A DNA stretch of 6,181 nucleotides from Propionibacteriaceae bacterium. Its GTDB lineage: Bacteria > Actinomycetota > Actinomycetes > Propionibacteriales > Propionibacteriaceae. The DNA is taken from assembly GCA_030538175.1 (NCBI GenBank), contig JAUNUL010000184.1, forward strand, positions 1-6,181, read 5' to 3'. Every line of letters begins with the position of its first letter. The first letter of the stretch is position 1. A program made the position numbers and the translations under genes. A model generated the notes under the pieces. The model was not told the origin of the DNA. It worked only from the letters and a program-made list of their open reading frames with translations, and searched no databases. Below are positions 1 through 6,181 of the stretch, piece by piece.

Positions 1-735
1 GAGCGCCACGATCTCGCCCTCGTGCTCGGGTCCGGCTGGTCGTCAGCCGCCGACGATCTCGGGGAACCGATCGGCACCTGCGAACTGGCGGAACTGCCGG
101 GCTTCGCTGCCCCGGTCGTCGCGGGACACGGCGGTGCACTGCGCATCGTGCGGACCCCGAACGACAAGGTCGCCGCGATTCTGACCGGTCGCACGCATTT
201 CTATGAGGGTCGCGGGGTGGATGCGGTCGTCCATGGCGTACGCACGGTGGCCGCTGCGGGCGCGTCGACCTTCGTGGTCACCAACGGCTGTGGCTCGCTC
301 AACCCCGACTGGGCTCCGGGACAGCCGGTGTTGCTGCGCGATCACATCAACCTCACCGGTGAGTCCCCGCTGCGGGGGGCGACGTTCGTCGACCTCTCCG
401 AGGCCTATTCGCCGCGGCTGCGCGAGCTGGCCCACACGGTCGACCCGACCCTGCCGGAGGGGGTCTATGTGCAGTTCCGCGGACCGCAATACGAAACCCC
501 GGCCGAGGTGCGCATGGCCGGCATTCTCGGCGGTGACCTGGTGGGCATGTCGACCACCCTGGAGACCATCGCCGCCCGGGCCGTGGGCCTGGAGGTGTTG
601 GGCCTGTCCCTGGTCACCAACCCGGCGGCCGGGACCTCGCAGGAATTGCTGGATCACACCGAGGTGATCGCGGCGGGCAAGGCCGCAGGACCCCGCCTGG
701 CGGCGTTGCTGCGCGGACTCGTGGAGGTGTTGTGA
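1..735 (+). CDS. punA: Purine nucleoside phosphorylase, 5' end missing
   Basis: Cytosolic enzyme of purine salvage. It splits purine (deoxy)nucleosides with phosphate into free base and (deoxy)ribose-1-phosphate. The reading frame is open from base 1, so about 20-25 N-terminal residues lie outside the window; 244 codons are visible against roughly 268 in mycobacterial PNP. Numbering from the first visible codon, I see the phosphate loop GSG (10-12), GRTHFYEG (63-70; Arg64 and His66 match the phosphate ligands Arg84 and His86 of mammalian trimeric PNP), TNGCGSLN, GPQYETPAE with Glu165 (purine-binding Glu201 equivalent), GMST (182-185) and VTNPAAG with Asn207 (Asn243 equivalent). These residues indicate the trimeric, 6-oxopurine-preferring class; that specificity is inferred from family knowledge. 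The TGA stop overlaps the ATG of the downstream mutase by one base, implying co-transcription and translational coupling. The same pair occurs in Mycobacterium tuberculosis (deoD/punA then pmmB). Confidence 0.95.
   Translation, partial: ERHDLALVLGSGWSSAADDLGEPIGTCELAELPGFAAPVVAGHGGALRIVRTPNDKVAAILTGRTHFYEGRGVDAVVHGVRTVAAAGASTFVVTNGCGSLNPDWAPGQPVLLRDHINLTGESPLRGATFVDLSEAYSPRLRELAHTVDPTLPEGVYVQFRGPQYETPAEVRMAGILGGDLVGMSTTLETIAARAVGLEVLGLSLVTNPAAGTSQELLDHTEVIAAGKAAGPRLAALLRGLVEVL
723..728 (+). promoter_or_regulatory. Shine-Dalgarno site for the phosphosugar mutase
   Basis: GGAGGT lies inside the last codons of the phosphorylase gene. It stands six bases before the ATG at 735 but only three before the in-frame GTG at 732. 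The normal spacing favours the ATG, giving a TGATG one-base overlap with the upstream stop. Confidence 0.7.
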
Positions 736-2390
736 TGTCGGTGTCGGCGGAGACGTTGAAGGCCGCGAAGAAATGGGCCGCACAGGATCCGGATCCCGAC
801 ACCAAGGCCGAACTGCGGGCCCTGGTGGAGCGGGTCGAGGCCGGTGACGAGGCGGCCGCCGCCGAGGTCAACGACGCGTTCGCGGGGATGCTCGAGTTCG
901 GCACGGCCGGCCTGCGGGGGCGGCTCGGACCGGGACCGGGACGGATGAATCGGGTGACGGTCATCCATGCCGCCGAGGGTGTCGGCGCCTACCTGCGTCA
1001 GAAAGCCCAGTTCGGTGCGGTGTTGATCGGCTATGACGCCCGCCACAAGTCCGACGAGTTCGCCCACGAGGCCGCCGAGATCATCGGCGGGGTGGGCCAC
1101 CGGCCTATCGTGCTCGACCACCCGGCGCCCACGCCGCTGATCGCGTTCGGCATCCGTGAGCTCGACTGCATCGCCGGCATCGTGGTGACCGCCTCCCACA
1201 ACCCGCCCGCCGACAACGGCTTCAAGGTCTATCTCGGTGATGGCCGCCAGATCGTGGCGCCGGCGGACGAGACGATCGCCCACGGCATGCATCGGTCCGC
1301 CGGGCGTCCCCTGTTCATGCTGCATCGCTCCACCGACTATCGCCGGTTGGACGATGAGCTCGAAGGTGCCTATCTGGATCGAGTGGCGCGGGTCGTCGGC
1401 ACGTCCGGTCCCCGGGATATCGAGTGGGTCTACACCCCTCTGCATGGCGTCGGCCGGGCACTGGTCGAGCGGGTCGTTGACCGGCTGGGTTTCCCCGCCC
1501 CGCACGTGGTCAGCGAACAGGCCGATCCAGATCCGGACTTCCCCACCGTCGCCTTCCCCAACCCCGAGGAGCCGGGCGCGATGGATCTGGCGCTCGCGCT
1601 GGCCAGCGAGCGGGATGCCGACGTGATCATCGCCAACGACCCGGACGCCGACCGGTGTGCGGTCGGTATTCCGGTCGGCGACGGGTGGCGCATGCTCCAC
1701 GGTGACGAGGTCGGTGCCCTGTTGGGTGACTTCCTCGCCCGGCGCGGCGCGACCGGCACGTTGGCGAACACCATCGTGTCGGGTTCGATGCTGGGCCGGA
1801 TCGCCGCGGCGCACGGGTTGGCGTACGCCCGGACGCTGACCGGGTTCAAGTGGATCTCCCGGGTGCCGGACTTGGCGTACGGCTATGAGGAGGCGCTCGG
1901 CTATTGCTGCGATCCGGAAGCGGTCGCCGACAAGGACGGCATCTCCGCGCTCGCCCTCATCCTCACGCTCGCGGCCGAGGAGAAGGCGGCCGGGCGCACA
2001 CTCGCCGACCGACTCGACGACCTCGCCCTCGCACACGGCGTGCACGTCTCGGACCAGCTATCGGTGCGGGTCGAGGACCTGACACTCATCAGCGCGGCCA
2101 TGGCCCGGCTGCGGGCAGAGACCCCGACCGAACTGTGCGGGGAGCCAGTCGAGTTCATCGACTTGGCCGACGGGTGGGGTGACCTGCCCGCGACGGACGG
2201 CGTACGCCTGGCGGGGGAAACCGTCACCGTCACCGTCCGACCCTCAGGGACCGAGCCGAAGCTGAAGTGCTATCTGGAGACCCGAGTGTCCCCCGAGGTC
2301 ACCCAGCGTGACCTCGCCGGGTCCCGGGCCGAGGCCCAGGGCATGATGACGCGGCTGCGGGCGGAGATGCAGGCCGCGCTCGGCCTCTAG
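735..2390 (+). CDS. pmmB: Phosphosugar mutase of the PGM2/PmmB type (phosphoglucomutase, phosphomannomutase or phosphopentomutase)
   Basis: Alpha-D-phosphohexomutase superfamily enzyme, 551 aa from the ATG, the usual size for PGM2-like members. It moves a phosphate between the 1 and 5/6 positions of a sugar through a phosphoserine and a bisphosphate intermediate. Visible motifs in order: EFGTAGLRG (54-62), typical of the PGM2 branch; the catalytic TASHNP loop with Ser154; the Mg-binding DPDADR loop (302-307); the sugar-recognition loop GYEEALGY (383-390); and the C-terminal phosphate-binding RPSGTEPK (502-509). All catalytic parts are present, so it should be active. Substrate cannot be read from sequence. 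Human PGM2 is mainly a phosphopentomutase, and coupling to a purine nucleoside phosphorylase makes ribose-1-phosphate to ribose-5-phosphate conversion attractive, but that is inference. The symbol follows the M. tuberculosis neighbour order and does not prove mannose specificity. Confidence 0.92.
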   Translation: MSVSAETLKAAKKWAAQDPDPDTKAELRALVERVEAGDEAAAAEVNDAFAGMLEFGTAGLRGRLGPGPGRMNRVTVIHAAEGVGAYLRQKAQFGAVLIGYDARHKSDEFAHEAAEIIGGVGHRPIVLDHPAPTPLIAFGIRELDCIAGIVVTASHNPPADNGFKVYLGDGRQIVAPADETIAHGMHRSAGRPLFMLHRSTDYRRLDDELEGAYLDRVARVVGTSGPRDIEWVYTPLHGVGRALVERVVDRLGFPAPHVVSEQADPDPDFPTVAFPNPEEPGAMDLALALASERDADVIIANDPDADRCAVGIPVGDGWRMLHGDEVGALLGDFLARRGATGTLANTIVSGSMLGRIAAAHGLAYARTLTGFKWISRVPDLAYGYEEALGYCCDPEAVADKDGISALALILTLAAEEKAAGRTLADRLDDLALAHGVHVSDQLSVRVEDLTLISAAMARLRAETPTELCGEPVEFIDLADGWGDLPATDGVRLAGETVTVTVRPSGTEPKLKCYLETRVSPEVTQRDLAGSRAEAQGMMTRLRAEMQAALGL

Positions 2391-2403
2391 TCACACTCCC
2401 GCC

Positions 2404-3460
2404 ATGTCGCCACCAGACCCAAGGTTGACGAGCCCGCTCGTTCTCGATGCCGCCGGCAACCCCGTTGAACCCCAGCGCGCACCGAGTTCGTGGTTCGGGG
2501 GACCCATCGTCCGTTTCGACGGCCTGGCCGCGGATGCCCCGCCTCGCTCGATGCTGGCGAGGACCCGCGTCCTGGACAACCCCCTGCTGCGGCTGTTGTT
2601 TTATGTCGTTGCCGGGCAGGTCTGCGGGTGGCTGGCCTGGATTGGTCTGGTGGTGATCTCCCCGATCTCTCTCACTGAGATAGCAGTCAGTTTGGTCCTG
2701 CTGCAGATCATTCACGGTGGTTGCCTATCTGCTGGTGTCAACCCTCATCGAACGACGACGGCCGCCCATGGAGCTCGCGCCGCGTCGGGCGCTCGGTTTG
2801 GTGTGGGGACTGCTCGGCGGGGCCGTCGTGTTCGGCGTGCTCTATCTGCTGATCATGGCTTTCGGCGGTTTCCGCTTCGAGGGCGCGGCGACCGTGGACT
2901 GGTCAGCGTGGTGGGTGCGGGTCCTGGTCACCGGCGCAGGCATCGGCATCGTCGAGGAGATCATGTTGCGCGGCATCCTCTATCGGATCGTCGAGGAGTT
3001 CACCGGCACCTGGATCGCGACCGCACTGTCCGGCATCCTGTTCGGCCTGGCTCACCTCACCAACCCCCAAGCGACCCGGTGGGGTGCGGTCGCGATCGGT
3101 CTGGAGGCGGGTGTGCTGTTCGCGCTGTTGTACGCCTTCACCCGTTCGCTGTGGATCGTCATCGGCTTCCACGCGGGGTGGAACCTGGCCCAGGGCCCGA
3201 TCCTCGGCGGCTTCGTGGCCGGCACGAACAGCCCTCCCAGCCTGTTCCACACCAGCGTCCACGGCCCGGATCTGATCACCGGCGGAGACTTCGGCCCGGA
3301 GGCAAGCATGATCGCCCTCGGCTTCCTGCTGATCGTCACGGCCGTCCTGTGCCGGCTGTTGGTGAAGCACCGTGCGGTGGTCGCACCGATGTGGATCCGG
3401 CGGGCCCGTCAGCGCGCTGAGCTTGATCCCGGGGCGCGCCAGCGCACCGAGCTCACCTGA
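2404..3460 (+). pseudogene. CPBP-family intramembrane protease-like gene, broken by a one-base frameshift
   Basis: The 5' part (ATG 2404 to about 2715, 104 codons) encodes a Pro-rich cytosolic start and a hydrophobic segment, then enters a second helix ending LLQIIH. That helix continues as VVAYLLVSTLIERR only in the next frame, from 2717; removing one G at 2716/2717 joins them into a 351-aa protein. The downstream frame carries the full CPBP (Abi/Rce1-like) core. Numbered from the GTG at 2717, these are EEIMLR (Glu80, Glu81, Arg85), FGLAH (Phe109-His113) and HAGWN (His152, Asn156), all within predicted membrane helices. Family members are glutamate-type membrane endopeptidases or peptide-immunity proteins; the substrate here is unknown. 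The GTG at 2717 has no ribosome-binding site, and an in-frame TAG at 2681 blocks a start further upstream in that frame. The gene begins 13 bases after the mutase stop with no clear Shine-Dalgarno. Sequencing error, true pseudogene and recoding all remain possible; intact catalytic residues suggest a recent event or an error. Confidence 0.8.
3404..3454 (+). repeat. Short imperfect tandem repeat at the C-terminus of the protease-like gene
   Basis: Two 21-base units (3404-3424 and 3434-3454, 30-base period, 16 of 21 identical) encode ARQRAEL and ARQRTEL separated by DPG. They form a basic, charged cytosolic tail after the last membrane helix. The differences are mostly third-position changes, consistent with an old duplication kept in frame. 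Confidence 0.5.
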
Positions 3461-5245
3461 TCACTGGATCGGCGCCCACTCCGGGCCGGTCTCGCCGAGC
3501 TTCTCATCGAGCTTGCCGAACAGCGGGGTGGGCTTGGCCAGCGGCGTCCCTTGCCCGATCGGGCGGGACTGCCAGACGGCTTGCTGGTCGGCGTACTCCC
3601 CTGTGATCACGGGATAGTCCGCATTGCCATCCTCCGAGACCTCACGGATCTCCGGCTGGGCGGCCCAGACGCCTTCACCGCCGAGCGCCTCGAATACCTT
3701 CTGCGAGGCGTGCGGGAGGAACGGCGTCATCATCGTGTTCACATCGGACACGACCTGCAGCGCCGTGTGCAGCACGGTGTCGCGGCGGGCGGTGTCCTCC
3801 TTGAGCTTCCAGGGCTCGGTCTCCGACAGATAGCGGTTCGCTGCCGATGCGACACGCATGGCCTCGGAGATCGCGTTCTTGAATTTGTTGCGGGCCAGGA
3901 ACCCGCCAACGGTGTCAAAACCGGCCTGCGCGGTCTGCAACAGCTCGATGTCGACCGCCTGCAGTTCACCCTGCGCCGGGATCGCGCCGTTGTTCTTGTG
4001 GGCCATCGAGATCGACCGGTTGACCAGGTTGCCCCACTCGTTAGCGAGCTCGGTGTTGGTGCGCCGCACGAACTCGTCCCACGTGAAGTCGGTGTCGTTG
4101 TTTTCCGGGCCGGCGACGGCGATGAAATACCGCAGCGCGTCGGGGCCGAATTCCTTGAGGAAGTCGGTCACATAGATCACGGTGCCGCGCGAGGTGGAGA
4201 ACTTCGAGCCCGACATCGTCAGGTATTCCGACGACACGACCTCGGTCGGCAGGTTGAGGTTCTGCCCGAACCGCGGATCGCCCCCGCGGGCACCCTGGCC
4301 GTTGGCGCCGAGCAGCATCGATGGCCAGATGACCGAGTGGAAGACGATGTTGTCCTTGCCCATGAAGTAGTAACCCTGGGCGTCGGGATCCGTCCACCAC
4401 TGGCGCCAGGCCTCCGGATCGCCACTGCGCCGGGCCCATTCGACCGAGGCTGACAGATAGCCGATGACCGCGTCGAACCAGACATAGAGCCGCTTCATGG
4501 GCTGGTCGCGCCAGCCGTCGAGCGGAATGGGTACGCCCCAGTCCAGATCCCTCGTGATCGCGCGCGGGCGCAGATCCTCGATGAGGTTCTGGGAGAACTT
4601 GAGGACGTTGGGGCGCCAGTCGGTGCGCTGGGAGAGCCACGAACCGAGGGAATCGGACAGCGCAGGCAGGTCGAGGAAGAAGTGCTCGGTCTCGATGAAC
4701 TCGGGGGTCTCCCCGTTGATCCGCGACCGAGGGTTCTTCAGGTCGATCGGGTCGAGCTGGTTGCCGCAGTTGTCGCACTGGTCGCCGCGGGCGCCGTCGT
4801 AGTCGCAGATCGGGCAGGTGCCCTCGATATAGCGGTCCGGCAGGGTCCGCCCCGTCGACGGGCTGATGGCACCCTTGGTGGGCTTGGCGATCGCGTACCC
4901 ATTGTCGAACAGCGCCCGGAACATGTCCTGGGTGACCTTGTAGTGATTCTGCGTCGTCGTGCGGGTGAACAGGTCATAGGACAGACCGAGGCCCTGCAGG
5001 TCTTCGACGATGACCCTGTTGTATTTGTCCGCCAGCTCGCGGGCGGTCATGCCCTCCTGCTCGGCCTGCACCTGGATCGGTGTGCCGTGCTCATCGGTGC
5101 CCGAGACCATCAGCACGTCGTTGCCCGACATTCGCTGGAACCGCGCGAACACATCGGACGGCACCCCGAACCCGGAGACATGGCCGATGTGGCGGGGACC
5201 GTTGGCGTACGGCCAGGCGACAGCTGTCAGGACATGAGCACACAT
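3461..5245 (-). CDS. metG: Methionyl-tRNA synthetase
   Basis: Class I aminoacyl-tRNA synthetase that charges initiator and elongator tRNA(Met) with methionine in the cytosol. From the ATG at 5245 it has 594 aa. Motifs: HIGH (19-22), GTDEHGT (49-55), a zinc knuckle Cys144-x2-Cys147-x9-Cys157-x2-Cys160, [11 protein letters not shown] of the methionine pocket, and the second signature KFSTS (348-352). The last replaces the KMSKS form, as in archaeal, eukaryotic and many actinobacterial MetRS1-type enzymes. The C-terminal alpha-bundle anticodon domain holds GNLVNRS and ETEPWKL, whose Asn and Trp match anticodon-reading residues of E. coli MetRS. There is no C-terminal EMAPII-like tRNA-binding domain, which explains the short length. 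An in-frame GTG at 5254 would add three residues. The ATG is preferred because family members start M-x-x-H-V-L-T-A, although neither start has a strong Shine-Dalgarno. The start region lies in an inverted repeat (5230-5284). Confidence 0.96.
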   Translation of the reverse strand: MCAHVLTAVAWPYANGPRHIGHVSGFGVPSDVFARFQRMSGNDVLMVSGTDEHGTPIQVQAEQEGMTARELADKYNRVIVEDLQGLGLSYDLFTRTTTQNHYKVTQDMFRALFDNGYAIAKPTKGAISPSTGRTLPDRYIEGTCPICDYDGARGDQCDNCGNQLDPIDLKNPRSRINGETPEFIETEHFFLDLPALSDSLGSWLSQRTDWRPNVLKFSQNLIEDLRPRAITRDLDWGVPIPLDGWRDQPMKRLYVWFDAVIGYLSASVEWARRSGDPEAWRQWWTDPDAQGYYFMGKDNIVFHSVIWPSMLLGANGQGARGGDPRFGQNLNLPTEVVSSEYLTMSGSKFSTSRGTVIYVTDFLKEFGPDALRYFIAVAGPENNDTDFTWDEFVRRTNTELANEWGNLVNRSISMAHKNNGAIPAQGELQAVDIELLQTAQAGFDTVGGFLARNKFKNAISEAMRVASAANRYLSETEPWKLKEDTARRDTVLHTALQVVSDVNTMMTPFLPHASQKVFEALGGEGVWAAQPEIREVSEDGNADYPVITGEYADQQAVWQSRPIGQGTPLAKPTPLFGKLDEKLGETGPEWAPIQ

Positions 5246-5284
5246 GCCGGCCACTCTAGTGGCCCGAACAGTGTGCTCATGTCC
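5230..5284 (-). promoter_or_regulatory. Nested inverted repeat spanning the metG leader and first codons
   Basis: Two perfect 14-base arms, 5230-5243 (GGACATGAGCACAC on the plus strand) and 5271-5284 (its exact reverse complement), enclose an inner 7-base inverted repeat (GGCCACT/AGTGGCC, 5249-5264). The inner and outer centres differ by half a base. In metG mRNA this could fold as a 14-bp stem, a 5x6 internal loop, and a roughly 6-bp stem with a tetraloop. The distal arm runs from the G of the ATG to the first base of codon 6. Such a stem would hide the start from ribosomes unless opened. The element could instead be a DNA operator dyad. The repeats are seen directly; the regulatory role is inferred. 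Confidence 0.6.
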
Positions 5285-5322
5285 GATAATCAGCGGCGGT
5301 CAGTCACCGACGAACGGTCCCA

Positions 5323-5436
5323 TCAGTCGCGGACGGCGACCAGACGCCCGACGACCTTGCCGTGCAGGCCAGCGGCCTTGACATCAACGACAACCTCGCC
5401 CGCCTTCGGCTGCGGGATCTCGGGATCGGCCTTCAC
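5323..5436 (-). pseudogene. Short coding-like fragment, probably a gene remnant
   Basis: A 37-codon frame from GTG (5434-5436) to TGA (5323-5325), with G or C at about 84 percent of third positions as in real genes here. Its peptide includes DPEIPQPKAGEVVVDVKAAG followed by LHGKVVGRLVAVRD. I cannot assign it firmly. The alternating beta pattern and the VKAAGL-x-GKV spacing resemble the end of a bacterial Ig-like domain of a surface protein. The PxPxxGEVxVxVKAAG part also resembles the N-terminus of zinc-type alcohol dehydrogenases or quinone oxidoreductases, which would require an internal deletion. Upstream in this frame a TGA comes five codons before the GTG, and there is no good Shine-Dalgarno, so a remnant is likelier than an expressed small gene. 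It lies between selB and metG on their strand. Confidence 0.4.
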
Positions 5437-5444
5437 GAAAGGCC
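5428..5444 (-). terminator. Possible hairpin terminator after selB
   Basis: GGCCTT and AAGGCC form a 6-bp stem around a 5-base loop, 18 bases past the selB stop. No T-run follows on either strand, so it is not a classical intrinsic terminator; many actinobacterial terminators lack the T-run. It overlaps the GTG of the short fragment, so it may be chance. Confidence 0.25.
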
Positions 5445-5462
5445 CACATCACCTGTGTCGGG

Positions 5463-6181
5463 TCACCCTCGCGACCGGGCGACTTCCCGCAGGGTGCCAT
5501 CAAGACGTCGCGTCCAGCCTTTGGCGTCGAGGTGCTCGAGCAACGGGATGACCACCCGCCGCGTGGTGTCCAAGGCCTGTCGGGCCTGGCTCGTGGTGAA
5601 CGGCTGCGGCAGCTTGACCAGCTCCCGCATGGCCAGGGCCGGCGCCTTCGGCAGCAGCACGATCTGCTCGCCGAGATCGATCAGCCGGCTGAGGCGCACC
5701 GCGGCCGCAATTTCGGGTACGCCGAGACCGAGCGCCGACAGATCGTCGCGTTCGGGTGCCCGGAAGGGCTGTTGGGCCAGTCGCTGTTCGAGGCGCTGCA
5801 GCCCCTGTTCCGCGCCACCGAGATCCGGCTGGGCCCCCTCGGGCAGGACGTACCCACCGCTCAGCGTCAGCCCCGCTGCGGACACCAGGGACTCCAGGAG
5901 CGCAGCATCCAGTGGCAGACCGACTGCCTCCGTCGCGGCCTGCATGGACATGCGGCCCTGCAGCGGGTTGCGGCGCACATGCTCGGTCACCGCTCGGGTC
6001 AGTGCCTCTCGCCAGCTCTGCCACTGGTCGGCGGCGATGAACCACTGGCCGTGGCGTCGCAGCCCGTCGGCGGCGTGGCCAGCCGAGGCATCGGCGATGT
6101 CCAGACCCAGCCGTTGCAGGGTGGGGCTGTCGGCGTACCCCCGCCTGGACACCTCCCGGACCAGATCAATCCGTTCCGGCG
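5463..6181 (-). CDS. selB: Selenocysteine-specific elongation factor SelB, C-terminal part only
   Basis: SelB is a specialised EF-Tu-like GTPase that brings Sec-tRNA(Sec) to in-frame UGA codons. Its C-terminal winged-helix repeats bind the SECIS hairpin in the mRNA. Only the last 238 residues are in the window. The frame continues past 6181, and a GTG at 6152 is internal. The GTPase and EF-Tu-like domains are outside. What identifies it is the chain of small helical winged-helix units: a segment near ERIDLVREVSRRGYAD, a middle unit ending in GLTLSGGYVLP, a segment DDLSALGLGVPEIAAAVRL, and the last unit (visible residues 194-226) with FTTSQARQALDTTRRV, PLLEHLD and GWTRRL. This last unit matches the SelB ending in which SRK/TRR-V-PLLE-LD-x-x-G-TRR is characteristic. 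Its presence implies that the organism makes selenoproteins, commonly formate dehydrogenase, but no selA, selD or tRNA(Sec) lies here. Assignment rests on pattern recall of the family. Confidence 0.88.
   Translation of the reverse strand, partial: PERIDLVREVSRRGYADSPTLQRLGLDIADASAGHAADGLRRHGQWFIAADQWQSWREALTRAVTEHVRRNPLQGRMSMQAATEAVGLPLDAALLESLVSAAGLTLSGGYVLPEGAQPDLGGAEQGLQRLEQRLAQQPFRAPERDDLSALGLGVPEIAAAVRLSRLIDLGEQIVLLPKAPALAMRELVKLPQPFTTSQARQALDTTRRVVIPLLEHLDAKGWTRRLDGTLREVARSRG

Noticed and set aside
43..783. 246-codon open frame on the minus strand opposite the phosphorylase, and other long opposite-strand frames
   Set aside because: They are shadows of high-GC codon bias: low-complexity Arg/Gly/Pro/His-rich peptides with no recognisable motifs, opposite clearly identified genes.
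5285..5314. Possible metG promoter with -10 GATTAT (minus strand, 5286-5291)
   Set aside because: The -10 matches at only four of six positions and no plausible -35 stands 16-18 bases upstream.
5290..5325. TGA ending the short fragment read as a selenocysteine codon, suggested by the nearby selB
   Set aside because: Readthrough adds only about ten residues before another TGA at 5290-5292, and I see no SECIS-like hairpin just after it.
5246..5330. T-box-like string TGGGACCG on the minus strand upstream of metG
   Set aside because: It lacks the longer conserved T-box sequence, a specifier stem and an antiterminator; the resemblance is only a few bases.
5413..5427. Direct repeat CGGGATC-T-CGGGATC
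   Set aside because: Seven-base repeat in GC-rich sequence inside the coding-like fragment; it explains nothing and is expected by chance.
5265..5462. tRNA(Sec) gene expected near selB
   Set aside because: No TPsiC-like GGTTCGAAT segment or 7-8 bp acceptor pairing is visible on either strand in the gap.

Overview
The window is high-GC DNA with strong G/C preference at third codon positions. The proteins look actinobacterial: a mycobacterial-type purine nucleoside phosphorylase followed by a PmmB-like phosphosugar mutase, and a KFSTS-type methionyl-tRNA synthetase. A member of the Propionibacteriales or a relative is my best guess, but the sequence alone does not settle this.

Layout: three genes run rightward. 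They are a purine nucleoside phosphorylase whose 5' end is cut by the window edge (1-735), an alpha-D-phosphohexomutase-superfamily enzyme whose start overlaps the previous stop by one base (735-2390), and a CPBP-family intramembrane protease-like gene split by a one-base frameshift near 2716 (2404-3460). Two genes run leftward: metG (3461-5245), whose stop directly abuts the protease-like gene's stop, and the C-terminal part of selB (5463-6181), which runs off the right edge.

The phosphorylase and the mutase make a coherent salvage pair. The first releases (deoxy)ribose-1-phosphate from purine nucleosides. The second could convert it to the 5-phosphate, as PGM2-type mutases do, or could act on hexose phosphates. 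metG and selB both serve translation, but they are separated by about 217 bases and need not be one transcript.

The metG-selB gap (5246-5462) is the least ordinary part. It holds a 37-codon stretch that looks like a fragment of a once larger protein (5323-5436), a small hairpin after selB, and a nearly coaxial nested inverted repeat (5230-5284). The outer 14-bp arms of that repeat reach into the first codons of metG, so in mRNA they could sequester the metG start. The repeat and the frameshifted protease-like gene are the two observations most worth checking. I saw no convincing new multi-gene system, CRISPR array, tRNA, rRNA or insertion sequence.
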